Assembly (NCBI RefSeq): GCF_001815865.1
Contig: NZ_KV822203.1
Span: 69,773-133,772 of the forward strand
DNA length: 64,000 bases
Direction of reading: 5' to 3'
From: Abiotrophia sp. HMSC24B09
Lineage (GTDB): Bacteria; Bacillota; Bacilli; Lactobacillales; Aerococcaceae
Position 1 is the first letter of the stretch; each line of letters begins with the position of its first letter. The notes beneath the pieces are model-generated. The model did no database searches. It had not been told where the DNA came from and saw only the letters and a list, made by a program, of their open reading frames with translations. The position numbers were made by a program, and so were the translations under genes. Below are positions 32,489-41,596 of the stretch, piece by piece.

Positions 32489-34232
32489 CTAAGTCCCCTC
32501 CTTCCAAACTATGAGCCAGTTGCTGACTACGGTAGGTGGTCGCATACCAGCCATTTTGCGCCAGCAATTCTTGGTGATTACCCCGCTCCTTAATGCGGCC
32601 CTCTTCCATAACCAGAATCAGGTCGGCATGGACGACGGCTGACAGACGGTGGGCCGTAATAATGGTGGTCTTGCCTTGACGTTCCGACTTAAGATTTTCC
32701 AAAATCAAATGCTCAGTCTTGGCATCCACGGCTGATAGCGAATCGTCCAGAATCAGAATGTCTGGATCCAAAATCAGGGCCCGGCTCATGGCCAAACGTT
32801 GCTTCTGACCACCGGACAGGGAGACGCCCCGTTCCCCAATCAGGGTATCTAACCCTTCAGGCATGGCCTGAATATCCTGGTAGACACCACAGAGTTGGGT
32901 GGCTCTGACAACGGCCGCATCATCCAGGTCAGTCTGACCGAAGCGGACATTGTCCCGAATACTCATGGCGAAGAGCAGCTGGTCTTGAGGTACATAGCCC
33001 ATCAAGCTCCGCAAGTCGCTGAGGCGGTAGTCGCGGATGTCGTGGCCATCTAACTGAATGCTGCCCACATTGACATCCTGCTCCCGCAAGAGTAGGCGCA
33101 AGAGACTGGTCTTACCAGACCCCGTGGTCCCGACAATGCCCAGGGTTTGACCGGCCTCCAAGCTAAAGTGGACATCCTCTAAGGTGGTCAAATCTTGATA
33201 GGCGAAGGATTCAATATCATAGTCCAAGCGGCCATTTTGAATGCTAGGCAGAGGATGTTCCGTCTCACGGACTGGGCTTTCCTCATGCAGCAGTTTATCA
33301 ATCCGATCTAGGGAGACCGAGCCCCTTTGCATAATGTTGAAGAGCCAACCGATGGCTTGCAGGGGCCAGACCAGCATATCCAGATAGGTCATGAAGGTAA
33401 CCATTTCCCCGACGGTGAACTGGCCCTGACTAATCAAATAGCCCCCGTAGAGCAGGCTAATCAGATAGGACGCCCCCACGAAAATCAAGACCATGGGTTG
33501 GAAGAGCTCATTGTACTTGGCAGCTCGCAGGTTCTTAGCCCAGACCATCTGGTTGGTGGCCTGAAACTTAGCTGTTTCCTGGGCCCCATAACCAAAGGAC
33601 TTGGTCACCTTAATACCGGAGACCGATTCCTGAACCGAGTTGTTAAGCTCAGAGAAGGCCTCCTGGGCCTGTTTAAAACCTTCATGGTTGATGCGTCCCA
33701 GGCGACTAGTCCCCCAGGCCAGAACTGGCAGAGGCAAAATAGCCACCAGGGTCAGGCGCCAATCCAGAATCCAGAACATGGTAGCCAGGGTAACTAGGGC
33801 GGTAATCGAGGCATCCACGGCCGACATGACCCCGCCCCCTGCCGTCATGACCAAGGTTTGGACATCGTTGGTTGCATGGGCCATCAGGTCCCCGGTCCGA
33901 TAACGAGTATAGAAGGACGGCGCCATGCGGGTAAAGTGTTTAAACAAGCGAGTCCGTAGAATCCGGCCCAGGCTATTGGCTGTCCCTAAAATAAAGAGCC
34001 GCCAGACATAGCGGAGGGCATACATTATGAGGGCGGCTCCCACTAGCCAGCTTAGATTGATGGCCAGATCGCTAGGGGTCAGATTGCCACCAGCAATGGC
34101 ATCAATAACCTGCCCGATAATGCGTGGCGGAATGAGGTTGAAGACGCTGACCAAGGATAAGGCCAGAATCCCAATCATATAGCGGCGGGCTTCCAACTTG
34201 AAGAACCAGCCTAATTTGCGAATGAGTGACAT
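32481..34232 (-). CDS. ABC exporter half-transporter (TMD-NBD), first subunit
   Basis: A 583-aa exporter subunit: TM helices to about residue 310, Walker A GTTGSGKT, signature LSGGQKQRLAMSRAL, then ILILDDSLSAVDAKT. The residue after Walker B is Asp instead of catalytic Glu, the degenerate-site pattern of heterodimeric exporters such as LmrC/PatA. I start it at 34232 (MSLIRKLGWFF) behind GAAAGGAGAATG rather than at the longer in-frame ATG. Partner of the next gene. Confidence 0.9.
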   Translation of the reverse strand: MSLIRKLGWFFKLEARRYMIGILALSLVSVFNLIPPRIIGQVIDAIAGGNLTPSDLAINLSWLVGAALIMYALRYVWRLFILGTANSLGRILRTRLFKHFTRMAPSFYTRYRTGDLMAHATNDVQTLVMTAGGGVMSAVDASITALVTLATMFWILDWRLTLVAILPLPVLAWGTSRLGRINHEGFKQAQEAFSELNNSVQESVSGIKVTKSFGYGAQETAKFQATNQMVWAKNLRAAKYNELFQPMVLIFVGASYLISLLYGGYLISQGQFTVGEMVTFMTYLDMLVWPLQAIGWLFNIMQRGSVSLDRIDKLLHEESPVRETEHPLPSIQNGRLDYDIESFAYQDLTTLEDVHFSLEAGQTLGIVGTTGSGKTSLLRLLLREQDVNVGSIQLDGHDIRDYRLSDLRSLMGYVPQDQLLFAMSIRDNVRFGQTDLDDAAVVRATQLCGVYQDIQAMPEGLDTLIGERGVSLSGGQKQRLAMSRALILDPDILILDDSLSAVDAKTEHLILENLKSERQGKTTIITAHRLSAVVHADLILVMEEGRIKERGNHQELLAQNGWYATTYRSQQLAHSLEGGDLDA

Positions 34233-34270
34233 GTCACATTCTCCTTTCGTAACCTTGCTATTATACAACA

Positions 34271-34302
34271 AAAAAGAAGCTGGGACCAAATCCCTGCTTC
34301 TT
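34271..34302 (-). terminator. terminator of the FtsX-type module
   Basis: AAGAAGC pairs with GCTTCTT and inside GGGA with TCCC; U-run on the minus strand. Confidence 0.75.
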
Positions 34303-34316
34303 GGATGTGGGGTTGC

Positions 34317-35468
34317 TTATTCAGACAGCAAAATAGCCTTAATAGGCACTTGAGCTAGACGCCGGCTGAAGTAGACATTGAAGCCGGTGTATACAATGAC
34401 TAGCAAGAATCCTGCCAGGACAAAGTTTACCCAGTTGAAGCCACTATCGACCATTTGACTACCTTGACCGACGACAAGCCAAAGAATCAGGCGCATAATG
34501 CCAAACTGATAGGCTGAACCCAGCAGAAAGCCTAACATGACCACGCCATAATATGGACGCAAAGTAACAGACAGACAATCCCTTTGGCTATAGCCCATGG
34601 CCTTCAAAATCGCCACGCTATCCTTATGACGGCTGAGTAAGGTCAGGAGCGCGAGGTAGAAGATAGACAGGGACAAGATGAGGCCAATACCGATCATCAT
34701 CACTTGTAGGGCAACATCCATCATATCTTGTAAGCTTAGCGCGAGTTGTAACATAGCAGCGAAACAAAAGGCTGCAAAACCAACCAGGAAAATTAAGAAT
34801 CTGTGGCGCCAGAAAAGACTGGCTCTCAAGTCACTGAGGAAGTTCTCCCGCCCTTCTTGTGGCCCTTTCTTCCTAGGAGGCCGCAAGGTCTGACTGCCTT
34901 TTAAGAGCACTAGACTTGGTCGCGCTAGTACATGATAGGCATAGCCCACCGCCATAGCTGTCAAGAGCAAGCTAGTAAGCAAGACCATGGTCAGGATCAA
35001 GCCCCAGTGCAAGTGCAGGCTGAGCCCTGTCAAAAGCCCCGCAGAGTTGCGTGTTGTGTAGAAATGAGGCAGAAAAGTATATGCTGCCAGACCACCAAGA
35101 AGCGTTCCAAGCAAGCCATAGAGCCCAAAAATCCAGAACTGGCGCGCCAATTGTCCCCGCGCATAGCCCATGGCTTTGAGAATCCCTAGGTCTGTCTGAT
35201 GGTCTTCAATAAATTGATGTATGTAAAAAAGTACCATAGCCAGGGCAGTTGCGACCAAGACTAGCCCCGATACGCCTGCTACCACTTGGGAAATCTTCTC
35301 TTGGACTCGGTAGTAGGCCTGGCCCAAGAGCGAAAGCTGATCGAAGTCTAGCAGGCGTAAGTCTAACCAAAAATTCAAGAAAAGCGTGGCAACAAAGCTA
35401 GCGCAAGCACAAATGACCGCCACCACACTGAGTTGCTTAAGCTGTTTAAGTTGGATAATCTGAACCAT
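34317..35468 (-). CDS. FtsX-like ABC permease
   Basis: A 383-aa membrane protein with about eight hydrophobic segments in two similar halves, each with an FtsX-type motif next to a permease loop (LGILKAMGYARGQLARQF and VAILKAMGYSQRDCLS). Unlike Vex permeases it lacks a large extracytoplasmic domain. It ends PIKAILLSE. ATG 35468 is preferred over GTG 35477. It starts just after the ATPase gene ends, forming a two-component exporter of unknown cargo. Confidence 0.82.
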   Translation of the reverse strand: MVQIIQLKQLKQLSVVAVICACASFVATLFLNFWLDLRLLDFDQLSLLGQAYYRVQEKISQVVAGVSGLVLVATALAMVLFYIHQFIEDHQTDLGILKAMGYARGQLARQFWIFGLYGLLGTLLGGLAAYTFLPHFYTTRNSAGLLTGLSLHLHWGLILTMVLLTSLLLTAMAVGYAYHVLARPSLVLLKGSQTLRPPRKKGPQEGRENFLSDLRASLFWRHRFLIFLVGFAAFCFAAMLQLALSLQDMMDVALQVMMIGIGLILSLSIFYLALLTLLSRHKDSVAILKAMGYSQRDCLSVTLRPYYGVVMLGFLLGSAYQFGIMRLILWLVVGQGSQMVDSGFNWVNFVLAGFLLVIVYTGFNVYFSRRLAQVPIKAILLSE

Positions 35469-35470
35469 GC

Positions 35471-36151
35471 CTACCACCCAATCTCATCAGCGGACAAGCG
35501 CGTCTCGTTATAAGTGATGGATTGAATCTGACCACTGTTCATGCGAACCACTCTATTGGCCATCTGCGCGATATGCTCATTATGGGTCACCATGACCAAA
35601 GTCACGCCTGTCTGGCTTTGGAGCTGGCTAATATAGCCTAAGATCTGGCGACCAGTCGTCTCATCCAAAGCTCCTGTTGGTTCATCTAGAAAGAGCACAC
35701 GAGGTTTCTTAGCCAAGGCACGGGCAATCGCAACGCGCTGTTGCTGACCACCAGACAGGCTCGCAGGGTAATGATAGCGAATTTCCTCCAGACCTAGGGC
35801 CTGAATCAAGTCCTCAAAGTCTTGATTGCCAGCTAAATAGGCCCCCACCTTGATATTTTGTTCCACTGTTAGTTGTGGCAAAAGATAGTATTGTTGGAAA
35901 ATAAATCCTACCTGGTCTTTGCGGAAGGCAGTACGCTCAGCTTCTGATAGGTCAGCTAAGTTGATTTGGTCGTAGTAGACAGCCCCTGAATCTGGGGTTT
36001 CTAAACCCGACATAATGTTTAGTAGAGTCGATTTACCAGAGCCCGAAGCTCCTAATAAGACTAGAAAATCACCCTCTTCTAGGTTCAGAGAGAGGCCCTT
36101 TAAGACGGGATTGGGACCATAAGATTTAGAAATATCCGTCACTTGTATCAT
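35471..36151 (-). CDS. ABC transporter ATPase (LolD/MacB type)
   Basis: A 226-aa ATPase: Walker A GASGSGKS, Q-loop FQQYYLLPQLTVEQN, signature [15 protein letters not shown], Walker B VLFLDEPTGALD and H-loop VMVTHNEH. It partners the adjacent FtsX-like permease; the TetR gene 2 bases upstream is probably in the same operon and controls it. Confidence 0.9.
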   Translation of the reverse strand: MIQVTDISKSYGPNPVLKGLSLNLEEGDFLVLLGASGSGKSTLLNIMSGLETPDSGAVYYDQINLADLSEAERTAFRKDQVGFIFQQYYLLPQLTVEQNIKVGAYLAGNQDFEDLIQALGLEEIRYHYPASLSGGQQQRVAIARALAKKPRVLFLDEPTGALDETTGRQILGYISQLQSQTGVTLVMVTHNEHIAQMANRVVRMNSGQIQSITYNETRLSADEIGW

Positions 36152-36153
36152 GG

Positions 36154-36726
36154 CTAGGCTCCTTTTTTTATCGTCATAATAAGACTTGTAAATAGTTGAA
36201 TCATCCGCTCCTCAATCTCTTGCGGACTGAAGCGGTAAATACCGGTCGCTATCATGCTGGCAATACCGTGACTATAGATGAAGAGATGCTGATAAATGGT
36301 GGCTGCTTGAGCCGGCTCCAAGTCGTACTCTCTTTCAATAGCAGCCAACATCCCCTCATAAGAATAGTCTTTGAGCGGTAGAAATTGACTGAAATGCGTC
36401 ACTGGCTCCCTTTCATCTAGGAAGAGGATTTGAAATAGTTTAGGCTCTTGAGCCGCGAAACGAATATACTCCAGCCCCACATTACGAAAGGCATACGGCC
36501 CCTGTAAAGCGACCGTCACGCGGTCAACAAAGACTTGCTTACCAGCTTCAATGACCTGCTGACTAAAGTCCTCCATATTATTAAAATGACCAAAAATCAC
36601 TTTAGGACTAGCTTCAAGAGCCTGAGCTAGCGAACGAGCTGTCAAGGCAGCCAATCCTTGCTCTCGAACAATCTTCAGTCCAGCTTCAATCATTTCCTGG
36701 CGGGTAAATTTATAGCTAGGCGGCAT
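36154..36726 (-). CDS. TetR-family repressor
   Basis: A 190-aa regulator: the N-terminal helix-turn-helix spans residues ~8-50 (TRQEMIEAGLKIVREQG, LTARSLAQALEASPKVIFGH), followed by an all-helical ligand domain. The ATG at 36726 follows GGGAGGGAAG. First gene of a three-gene operon with the ATPase and permease, so it probably represses this exporter and is relieved by its substrate. A palindrome lies 19 bases upstream. Confidence 0.88.
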   Translation of the reverse strand: MPPSYKFTRQEMIEAGLKIVREQGLAALTARSLAQALEASPKVIFGHFNNMEDFSQQVIEAGKQVFVDRVTVALQGPYAFRNVGLEYIRFAAQEPKLFQILFLDEREPVTHFSQFLPLKDYSYEGMLAAIEREYDLEPAQAATIYQHLFIYSHGIASMIATGIYRFSPQEIEERMIQLFTSLIMTIKKGA

Positions 36727-36744
36727 TTGTCTTCCCTCCTTATT

Positions 36745-36762
36745 AGGAAACACCTGTTTCTT
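36745..36762 (-). promoter_or_regulatory. candidate TetR operator
   Basis: AGGAAACACCTGTTTCTT contains the perfect dyad GAAACA-CC-TGTTTC, placed just upstream of the TetR gene where autorepression is expected. Confidence 0.55.
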
Positions 36763-36824
36763 ATCCTTATCTTATCAAAGTCCACATCAAGATTCAAGCT
36801 CAAAAATAGCCCTAGACAAAAATA

Positions 36825-36850
36825 AGGACCGGAAAGTCCTTTCCAGTCCT
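36825..36850 (-). terminator. terminator of the GNAT gene at 36858
   Basis: AGGACCGGAAAG pairs with CTTTCCAGTCCT (one mismatch), then TTATTTTTG on the minus strand. Confidence 0.8.
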
Positions 36851-36857
36851 CACTTAC

Positions 36858-37349
36858 TTATTGGCTTAGATAGTCATAGGCCTGCCGGGGCGAGCCGTCT
36901 TGGAGATAGATGGTGCCTCGCTCCTGGAAGCCGTAGGCCAGGATGGCCTGCTGCATAGGCAGGTTTTGGGCGTGGGTGTCAATCCGGATGTGGGGGCAGA
37001 CGGACTTAGCGAAGTCGAAAGCTGCCCGCGCCACGCCCCGGGCCTTGCCATTGGCTGCCAGGCGGTGAATGGTCACATAAGAACTAGTACTGCGCCAACC
37101 TAGGCCGTCAATCTGGCCATAGGTCGGGTCCTCTCCACCTATCAAGGCGAAGGTGCCCACTAGCTGGCCGTCCTCGTCCTCTAGGACATAGGAATGGCCT
37201 TGCGCTATATCGGCTTCTAGGAGACTTAGGGGCGGATAGCCGTCTGGCCACTGATTGGGATTGCCCTGGGCCCGCATAAAGGCCCGGGCTTGTTCGTATA
37301 AAGTCATCAAAGCAGGCAAATCCTGATTCTCTGTCTGTCTAATCCGCAT
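36858..37349 (-). CDS. GNAT N-acetyltransferase
   Basis: A 163-aa GNAT protein with ARAFMRAQGNPNQWPDGYPP near the N-terminus, an acetyl-CoA loop ANGKARGVARAAFDFAK, and DTHAQNLPMQQAILAYGFQE, a typical motif B. The combination suggests a general amino-group acetyltransferase of unknown substrate. AGGAGGAAG precedes the ATG; divergent from pepT. Confidence 0.85.
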   Translation of the reverse strand: MRIRQTENQDLPALMTLYEQARAFMRAQGNPNQWPDGYPPLSLLEADIAQGHSYVLEDEDGQLVGTFALIGGEDPTYGQIDGLGWRSTSSYVTIHRLAANGKARGVARAAFDFAKSVCPHIRIDTHAQNLPMQQAILAYGFQERGTIYLQDGSPRQAYDYLSQ

Positions 37350-37427
37350 ATGGCTTCCTCCTCTGCTCTATGCCTTACTGTGCCCCCAGTCTATCACAAA
37401 TCCCCGTCCTTGCCAACAAGGTCTAAC

Positions 37428-37456
37428 TTGGGTCTGGCTCGTCATAGTGCTATACT
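37428..37456 (+). promoter_or_regulatory. probable pepT promoter
   Basis: TTGGGT (37428-37433), 17 bases, TATACT (37451-37456), 34 bases before the ATG. The -35 is weak. Confidence 0.5.
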
Positions 37457-37490
37457 AGACCTAGACAATTAAGAGAAAGAAGGCTCCGCC

Positions 37491-38726
37491 ATGGAATCCA
37501 TGCTCCAACGCTTTATCCGCTATGCTAAAATCAACACCCGGTCCGACTTGCACTCGGATGCCGTGCCGACCACACCCGGCCAACTGGACTTCCTCCGCAT
37601 GTTGGAGAGCGAACTCAGAGACCTCGGCCTCAGTCAAGTCCGCTTCAATCCAGTAGACGCCTTTGTCACCGCCCTCTTGCCAAGCAACCTGCCGGCCCAT
37701 CAAAAGGCACCATCTATTGGCTTTATCGCCCATGTGGATACGGCCGACTTCAATGCTGAAAATATCCAGCCCCAGGTCCATGCAGACTATGACGGCCAGG
37801 ATATTGTCTTGAATCCTGACTTGGGCATTGTCATGCGGGTGTCTGAATTTCCTAACTTGAAGCACTATGTGGGCCAGACCCTGATTACTACGGATGGCAC
37901 CACCCTGCTGGGGGCCGACGACAAGGCAGGTCTGGTCAGCATCCTAGAGGCGGTCATCCACCTCCTAGCCCATCCTGACCTACCTCATGGCGATATTTGG
38001 CTAGCCTTCGGACCCGACGAAGAAATCGGCAAAGGCGCCCACCGCTTCCAAGCCCAAGACTTCCCGGCAGACTTTGCCTATACGCTGGATAGCGGCCAAG
38101 TGGGCAAGTTGGAATACGAGACTTTCAATGCCGCCCGGGTCATGTTGACCATCGACGGGACTAGTGTCCATCCCGGGACCGCCAAGGGCCTCATGGTCAA
38201 TGCCCTGGCTGAAGCTGCCAAACTCTTCGCTCGCCTGCCTCAAGACCAGGTGCCCGAACTGACCGAGGGACACGAGGGCTATTATATGCTGTCCAGCCAA
38301 AGTGGCGACATTGGCCAAGCTCAGGCTACCTACATTATTCGCGACCATGACAAGGAAAGTTTCCAGGCTCGCAAGGACTTCTTCCGTCAGATTGTGGCCC
38401 AACAGAATGCAGGCTACGACCGGCCCCGTATCCAATGCCAAATTTACGACGAGTACTACAATATGTACGATATCCTCAAGCAAGACATGACGCCGGTTGA
38501 GGTAGCCATTGCCGCCTACAAGGCCTGCGGCATTGAACCTCTTATCAAGCCTTTCCGGGGCGGGACAGACGGCTGCATCATCACCTATAAGGGCATCCCG
38601 ACGCCTAACCTCTTCACGGGCGCCGAGAACCTTCATGGCCAGTATGAATTTGTCAGCTTAGAAAGCATGGAAAAGGCCAGCCAAGTGGTCCTTACCATCA
38701 TCCAATCAGTGGTCAGCCCAGACTAA
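37491..38726 (+). CDS. pepT: peptidase T (tripeptide aminopeptidase)
   Basis: A 411-aa M20B zinc peptidase that removes the N-terminal residue of tripeptides. Visible: FIAHVDTAD (His81 ligand, Asp83), LLGADDKAG (bridging Asp), GPDEEIGKGAH (catalytic Glu pair), TLDSGQVG (Asp), and RGGTDGC near the C-terminus. Length fits the family. Monocistronic, convergent to the PTS-peptidase operon with a shared terminator. Confidence 0.93.
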   Translation: MESMLQRFIRYAKINTRSDLHSDAVPTTPGQLDFLRMLESELRDLGLSQVRFNPVDAFVTALLPSNLPAHQKAPSIGFIAHVDTADFNAENIQPQVHADYDGQDIVLNPDLGIVMRVSEFPNLKHYVGQTLITTDGTTLLGADDKAGLVSILEAVIHLLAHPDLPHGDIWLAFGPDEEIGKGAHRFQAQDFPADFAYTLDSGQVGKLEYETFNAARVMLTIDGTSVHPGTAKGLMVNALAEAAKLFARLPQDQVPELTEGHEGYYMLSSQSGDIGQAQATYIIRDHDKESFQARKDFFRQIVAQQNAGYDRPRIQCQIYDEYYNMYDILKQDMTPVEVAIAAYKACGIEPLIKPFRGGTDGCIITYKGIPTPNLFTGAENLHGQYEFVSLESMEKASQVVLTIIQSVVSPD

Positions 38727-38729
38727 AAT

Positions 38730-38756
38730 AAGCCAGGTAGCTCAACTACCTGGCTT
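38730..38756. terminator. bidirectional terminator between pepT and the PTS-peptidase operon
   Basis: Perfect 11-bp stem AAGCCAGGTAG/CTACCTGGCTT, loop CTCAA, with TCTTTG on the plus side and TATTTTAG on the minus side. Confidence 0.85.
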
Positions 38757-38777
38757 TCTTTGTTTACTTTTGCTGCA

Positions 38778-39677
38778 TTAACGAATGGCGGAGCCGGCCA
38801 CACGGCTCACCGTATGCCGCATGCCCCGTATGGCCACTGATAAGGCGAAGATATTTTCCACATTGGCCAAGCCGCCAAAGCCTGCGTCGCCAATATGTTG
38901 AATATCCACGCCAGCCACCTTATTGCGAATAGCAATGTCTTCCACCACCCGCGGGCTGCTGGATTCCTGGCTGGTCCCGATAGCAGATAGGACTAGGACA
39001 TCGTGAGCATGGGCGTACTTGACAATGGCCACCAGCTCATCATCGGTAAAGCCCGGCACTGTTCCCACGGCCGGCACTAGGAGAATGTCGGTCCCGGCCT
39101 CTATGAAGTCCTTGGCAGTCTCAATGCTGGCCACTGGCTCCTTGGACCCAGCCCCATGCATTTTACCGGCAATAACCAGACCAGAGAAATGTTGCTTGGC
39201 TACCTTGACATAGTGGGCGATTTCCTTGTTGGTTACCCCCGTGCCAGGGTTCCCGGTCAAACAAATGAAGTCTAAACCTAGGCGGTCGGCCGCTTCTAGG
39301 GTCTCAACCGAGCAGGTCCGGCCTTTAGGCAGAACATTACGCGCCTCCACCATAATGGCGTCAGCATCAACTGGCTCTAGGTTGGCCCCAATTGGGCGGC
39401 CTGATAGGGCTTTTAGACGGCGAATGGGATCCTCTGTCCCTTGATCCAAGCCACAAATGACAGGATTAAGGACATCTAGCCCATTCAAGAGCATGAGGTC
39501 TGCCCCGAAGGCCTTAGCGATTTCCGCATTGGTCAAGTTGCTGATATAGGCAGGCACAGGTGCCACCATTTCACAACAAACGGTCCGGCCTTCAGCGGCC
39601 CAGATGGCTTGCTTGAGTTCTTCTGCACTGTAGCCAGCGTAGTCGCTGGGCAGGCATTCTAATACACGTCTTACCAT
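38778..39677 (-). CDS. TIM-barrel-like protein of PTS operons (DUF7916 type)
   Basis: A 299-aa protein with repeating beta-alpha units: GRTVCCEMVAPVPAYISN, GADLMLLNGLDVLNP, GRPIGANLEPVD, LDFICLTGNPGTGVTN, LVIAGKMHGAG, GTDILLVPAVGTVPGFTDDE, VLVLSAIGTSQE. These Gly-rich strand ends suggest a TIM barrel. Relatives in PTS operons were long mislabelled haloacid dehalogenase; the reaction is unknown. It is the last gene of the operon, 2 bases after cutC, and could act as an aldolase or phosphosugar isomerase on the imported product. Confidence 0.7.
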   Translation of the reverse strand: MVRRVLECLPSDYAGYSAEELKQAIWAAEGRTVCCEMVAPVPAYISNLTNAEIAKAFGADLMLLNGLDVLNPVICGLDQGTEDPIRRLKALSGRPIGANLEPVDADAIMVEARNVLPKGRTCSVETLEAADRLGLDFICLTGNPGTGVTNKEIAHYVKVAKQHFSGLVIAGKMHGAGSKEPVASIETAKDFIEAGTDILLVPAVGTVPGFTDDELVAIVKYAHAHDVLVLSAIGTSQESSSPRVVEDIAIRNKVAGVDIQHIGDAGFGGLANVENIFALSVAIRGMRHTVSRVAGSAIR

Positions 39678-39678
39678 A

Positions 39679-40422
39679 TTACTCCTTCTTTCCTAGTGCT
39701 TGGCCTAGCGCGCGCGCTAGGTCCCGGTCTGCCCCTTCATAGGCTCCTCGAGGATCGTAAGCAAATGAAACAGAGCCTTGCTGGGTCGTAGGGTCTTGGT
39801 ACCAGGTCTTGAAGCTGCCGTGGACTTGTTGAATGCCTGTATAGGCCACCAGGTCCTCCGCATTAGCCAAATTCAGACCGGCCCCCATGACAAATTCAAT
39901 GTCTGCCCCATATTGGGCTTGATAATGAGCCAGTCGTTCTCGCCCTTCCTCGATGCTCTTGGCTCCCCCACTGGTCAAAATCCGCTGGCAACCTAGCTTA
40001 ATCAAGCCTTCAATGGCTTGGTCAGGCTGGGCCACCACATCAATGGCCCGGTGGAAGACTGATTGGGCGCCATAGGTCTGACAGAGCTCAATCAGGGCCT
40101 GGTTTGCCTCCCAATTAAGCTGACCAGTCTCAGTTAGACAGCCAAAGGCCAAGCCACGGGCACCTGCTCTCAACAAGGCTTGGCCTTCTGCCAACATTTG
40201 CCTGATTTCCAGCTTATCATAGGCGAAGCCACCGCCACGTGGTCGGACCATGCAGATGATTGGCAGGGTCACGCCATTAGCTTTGGCTAATTCCAGACAG
40301 GCCACCGTTGGCGTCAGCCCCCCCAGGGCCAGGCCACTGTTGAGCTCAATCCGGTCCAGGCCAGCTTCTTGGGCAATCAGACAATCTCTGACACTGCCGG
40401 CACACAACTCAATTAGGGTCAT
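39679..40422 (-). CDS. cutC: CutC-family protein
   Basis: A 247-aa TIM-barrel protein with the CutC hallmarks: IELCAGSVRDCLIAQEAG, RIELNSGLALGGLTPT, CMVRPRGGGFAY, GARGLAFGCLT, VFHRAIDVV, RILTSGGAKS. Named for copper homeostasis but its true function is unsettled. I start at ATG 40422, which overlaps the M20 gene stop by 4 bases, behind GAGGAGG. Its place in a PTS-peptidase operon argues for a metabolic role here. Confidence 0.88.
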   Translation of the reverse strand: MTLIELCAGSVRDCLIAQEAGLDRIELNSGLALGGLTPTVACLELAKANGVTLPIICMVRPRGGGFAYDKLEIRQMLAEGQALLRAGARGLAFGCLTETGQLNWEANQALIELCQTYGAQSVFHRAIDVVAQPDQAIEGLIKLGCQRILTSGGAKSIEEGRERLAHYQAQYGADIEFVMGAGLNLANAEDLVAYTGIQQVHGSFKTWYQDPTTQQGSVSFAYDPRGAYEGADRDLARALGQALGKKE

Positions 40423-41594
40423 GGACTTGCCTCCTCCACTTCTTGTTCTAGCTGCCATAAGGCCAGTAAGGCCTGGCTATAAATTTTTAGATCCGTCTCT
40501 AAATCCTCAATGCCTAGCCATTCATGAGGCAAATGGGCGATGTCCCGTTGGCCCGGGAAAGAAGGCCCGTAAGCGACGATATTAGGCACAAACTTGGCAT
40601 AGGTACCCCCAGTGGTTGTGACGGGCTCAAGGGCTTGGCCGGCCACCTGGTTGTAGACCTGCTGCAAGGCCTCAATATAAGGCGACTGCTTGTCCTTGAG
40701 GACAGGCGCCCAATGGCTGAGGACCTCTATTTGGCCTGTTTCCGGCAGGCGCGACTTAATTTGGGCCAGAATCTCTTCCTGACTGCAGGTTCCTGGATAG
40801 GCCATGGACCAAGCCACCCAAGGCCGTCCCTGAGTTAGCCCCAGCTGGTAGCCCCTTAGCATCATGCGGCCAAAGTCCTGGTCCTCATAAGCAATGCCCA
40901 GCTCCCGACCATCCTTGGTGCCGGTCAGCAGATAGGCATTAACAAAGTCAAAGAGGCTGGCCACTTGATCCGAATCCACGCTAAGGGCTACCCGCAAACG
41001 CCCTCGCTCGCCATAGACGACCGGCCATTTGCAATCTGGCGTCCAACCGAAGAGGGGTGCTGCTTCCTGGGACAGATAATGCTGGATGCAGCCAAAGCCT
41101 GTCTCCTCATTGGTCCCAAATACCACCCGAATGGGATGACGGAAGTGATAGCCTAGGCATTTGAGAGCATAAAGGGCATAGAGATTGGCCAGAATGGGCC
41201 CCTTATTGTCTAGGACGCCACGCCCTTGGTAGCGACCTTGTGCTTGATTCTTGGTTAGGGTCCAGGGATCCTGCCGCCAGCCTTGACCGGCCGGCACCAC
41301 ATCCACATGCCCGAAAATCCCATAATAGCCAGCACCTGAGGTCGCCTGGTTAGGGTCAGGCGACCACTGGGCATAGCCAACCTTATGGTCTAGATTGACC
41401 GTCTCAAAGCCCATAGCTTTGGCCCGGTCTAGCACCCAGTCCAGGGCAGCCTTAGGTCCAGGACCATAGGGAGCGTCTTGCTCCGCCGGGCCCTGCACAC
41501 TGGGAATGGCTACCAGTTGGGCTAGGTCCTGCCAGTATTGGGGTAGCAAGTCTTCCAGCAAGGCATTGAGTGCTTGAATTTGCTTGAGGGTCAT
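40419..41594 (-). CDS. M20-family metallopeptidase (PepV/Sapep-like)
   Basis: A 391-aa zinc peptidase: GIFGHVDVVPAG (His ligand, Asp), GRGVLDNKGPILA (bridging Asp), VFGTNEETGFGC (Glu pair), TPDCKWPVVYGERG, and TTGGTYAKF near the end. Resembles dipeptidases that split Xaa-amino-acid bonds. ATG 41594 is supported by CTGGAGGTGAAG; it lies 2 bases after the glycosylasparaginase-like gene. In this operon it may trim a peptide released from the imported substrate. Confidence 0.85.
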   Translation of the reverse strand: MTLKQIQALNALLEDLLPQYWQDLAQLVAIPSVQGPAEQDAPYGPGPKAALDWVLDRAKAMGFETVNLDHKVGYAQWSPDPNQATSGAGYYGIFGHVDVVPAGQGWRQDPWTLTKNQAQGRYQGRGVLDNKGPILANLYALYALKCLGYHFRHPIRVVFGTNEETGFGCIQHYLSQEAAPLFGWTPDCKWPVVYGERGRLRVALSVDSDQVASLFDFVNAYLLTGTKDGRELGIAYEDQDFGRMMLRGYQLGLTQGRPWVAWSMAYPGTCSQEEILAQIKSRLPETGQIEVLSHWAPVLKDKQSPYIEALQQVYNQVAGQALEPVTTTGGTYAKFVPNIVAYGPSFPGQRDIAHLPHEWLGIEDLETDLKIYSQALLALWQLEQEVEEASP

Positions 41595-41596
41595 GC

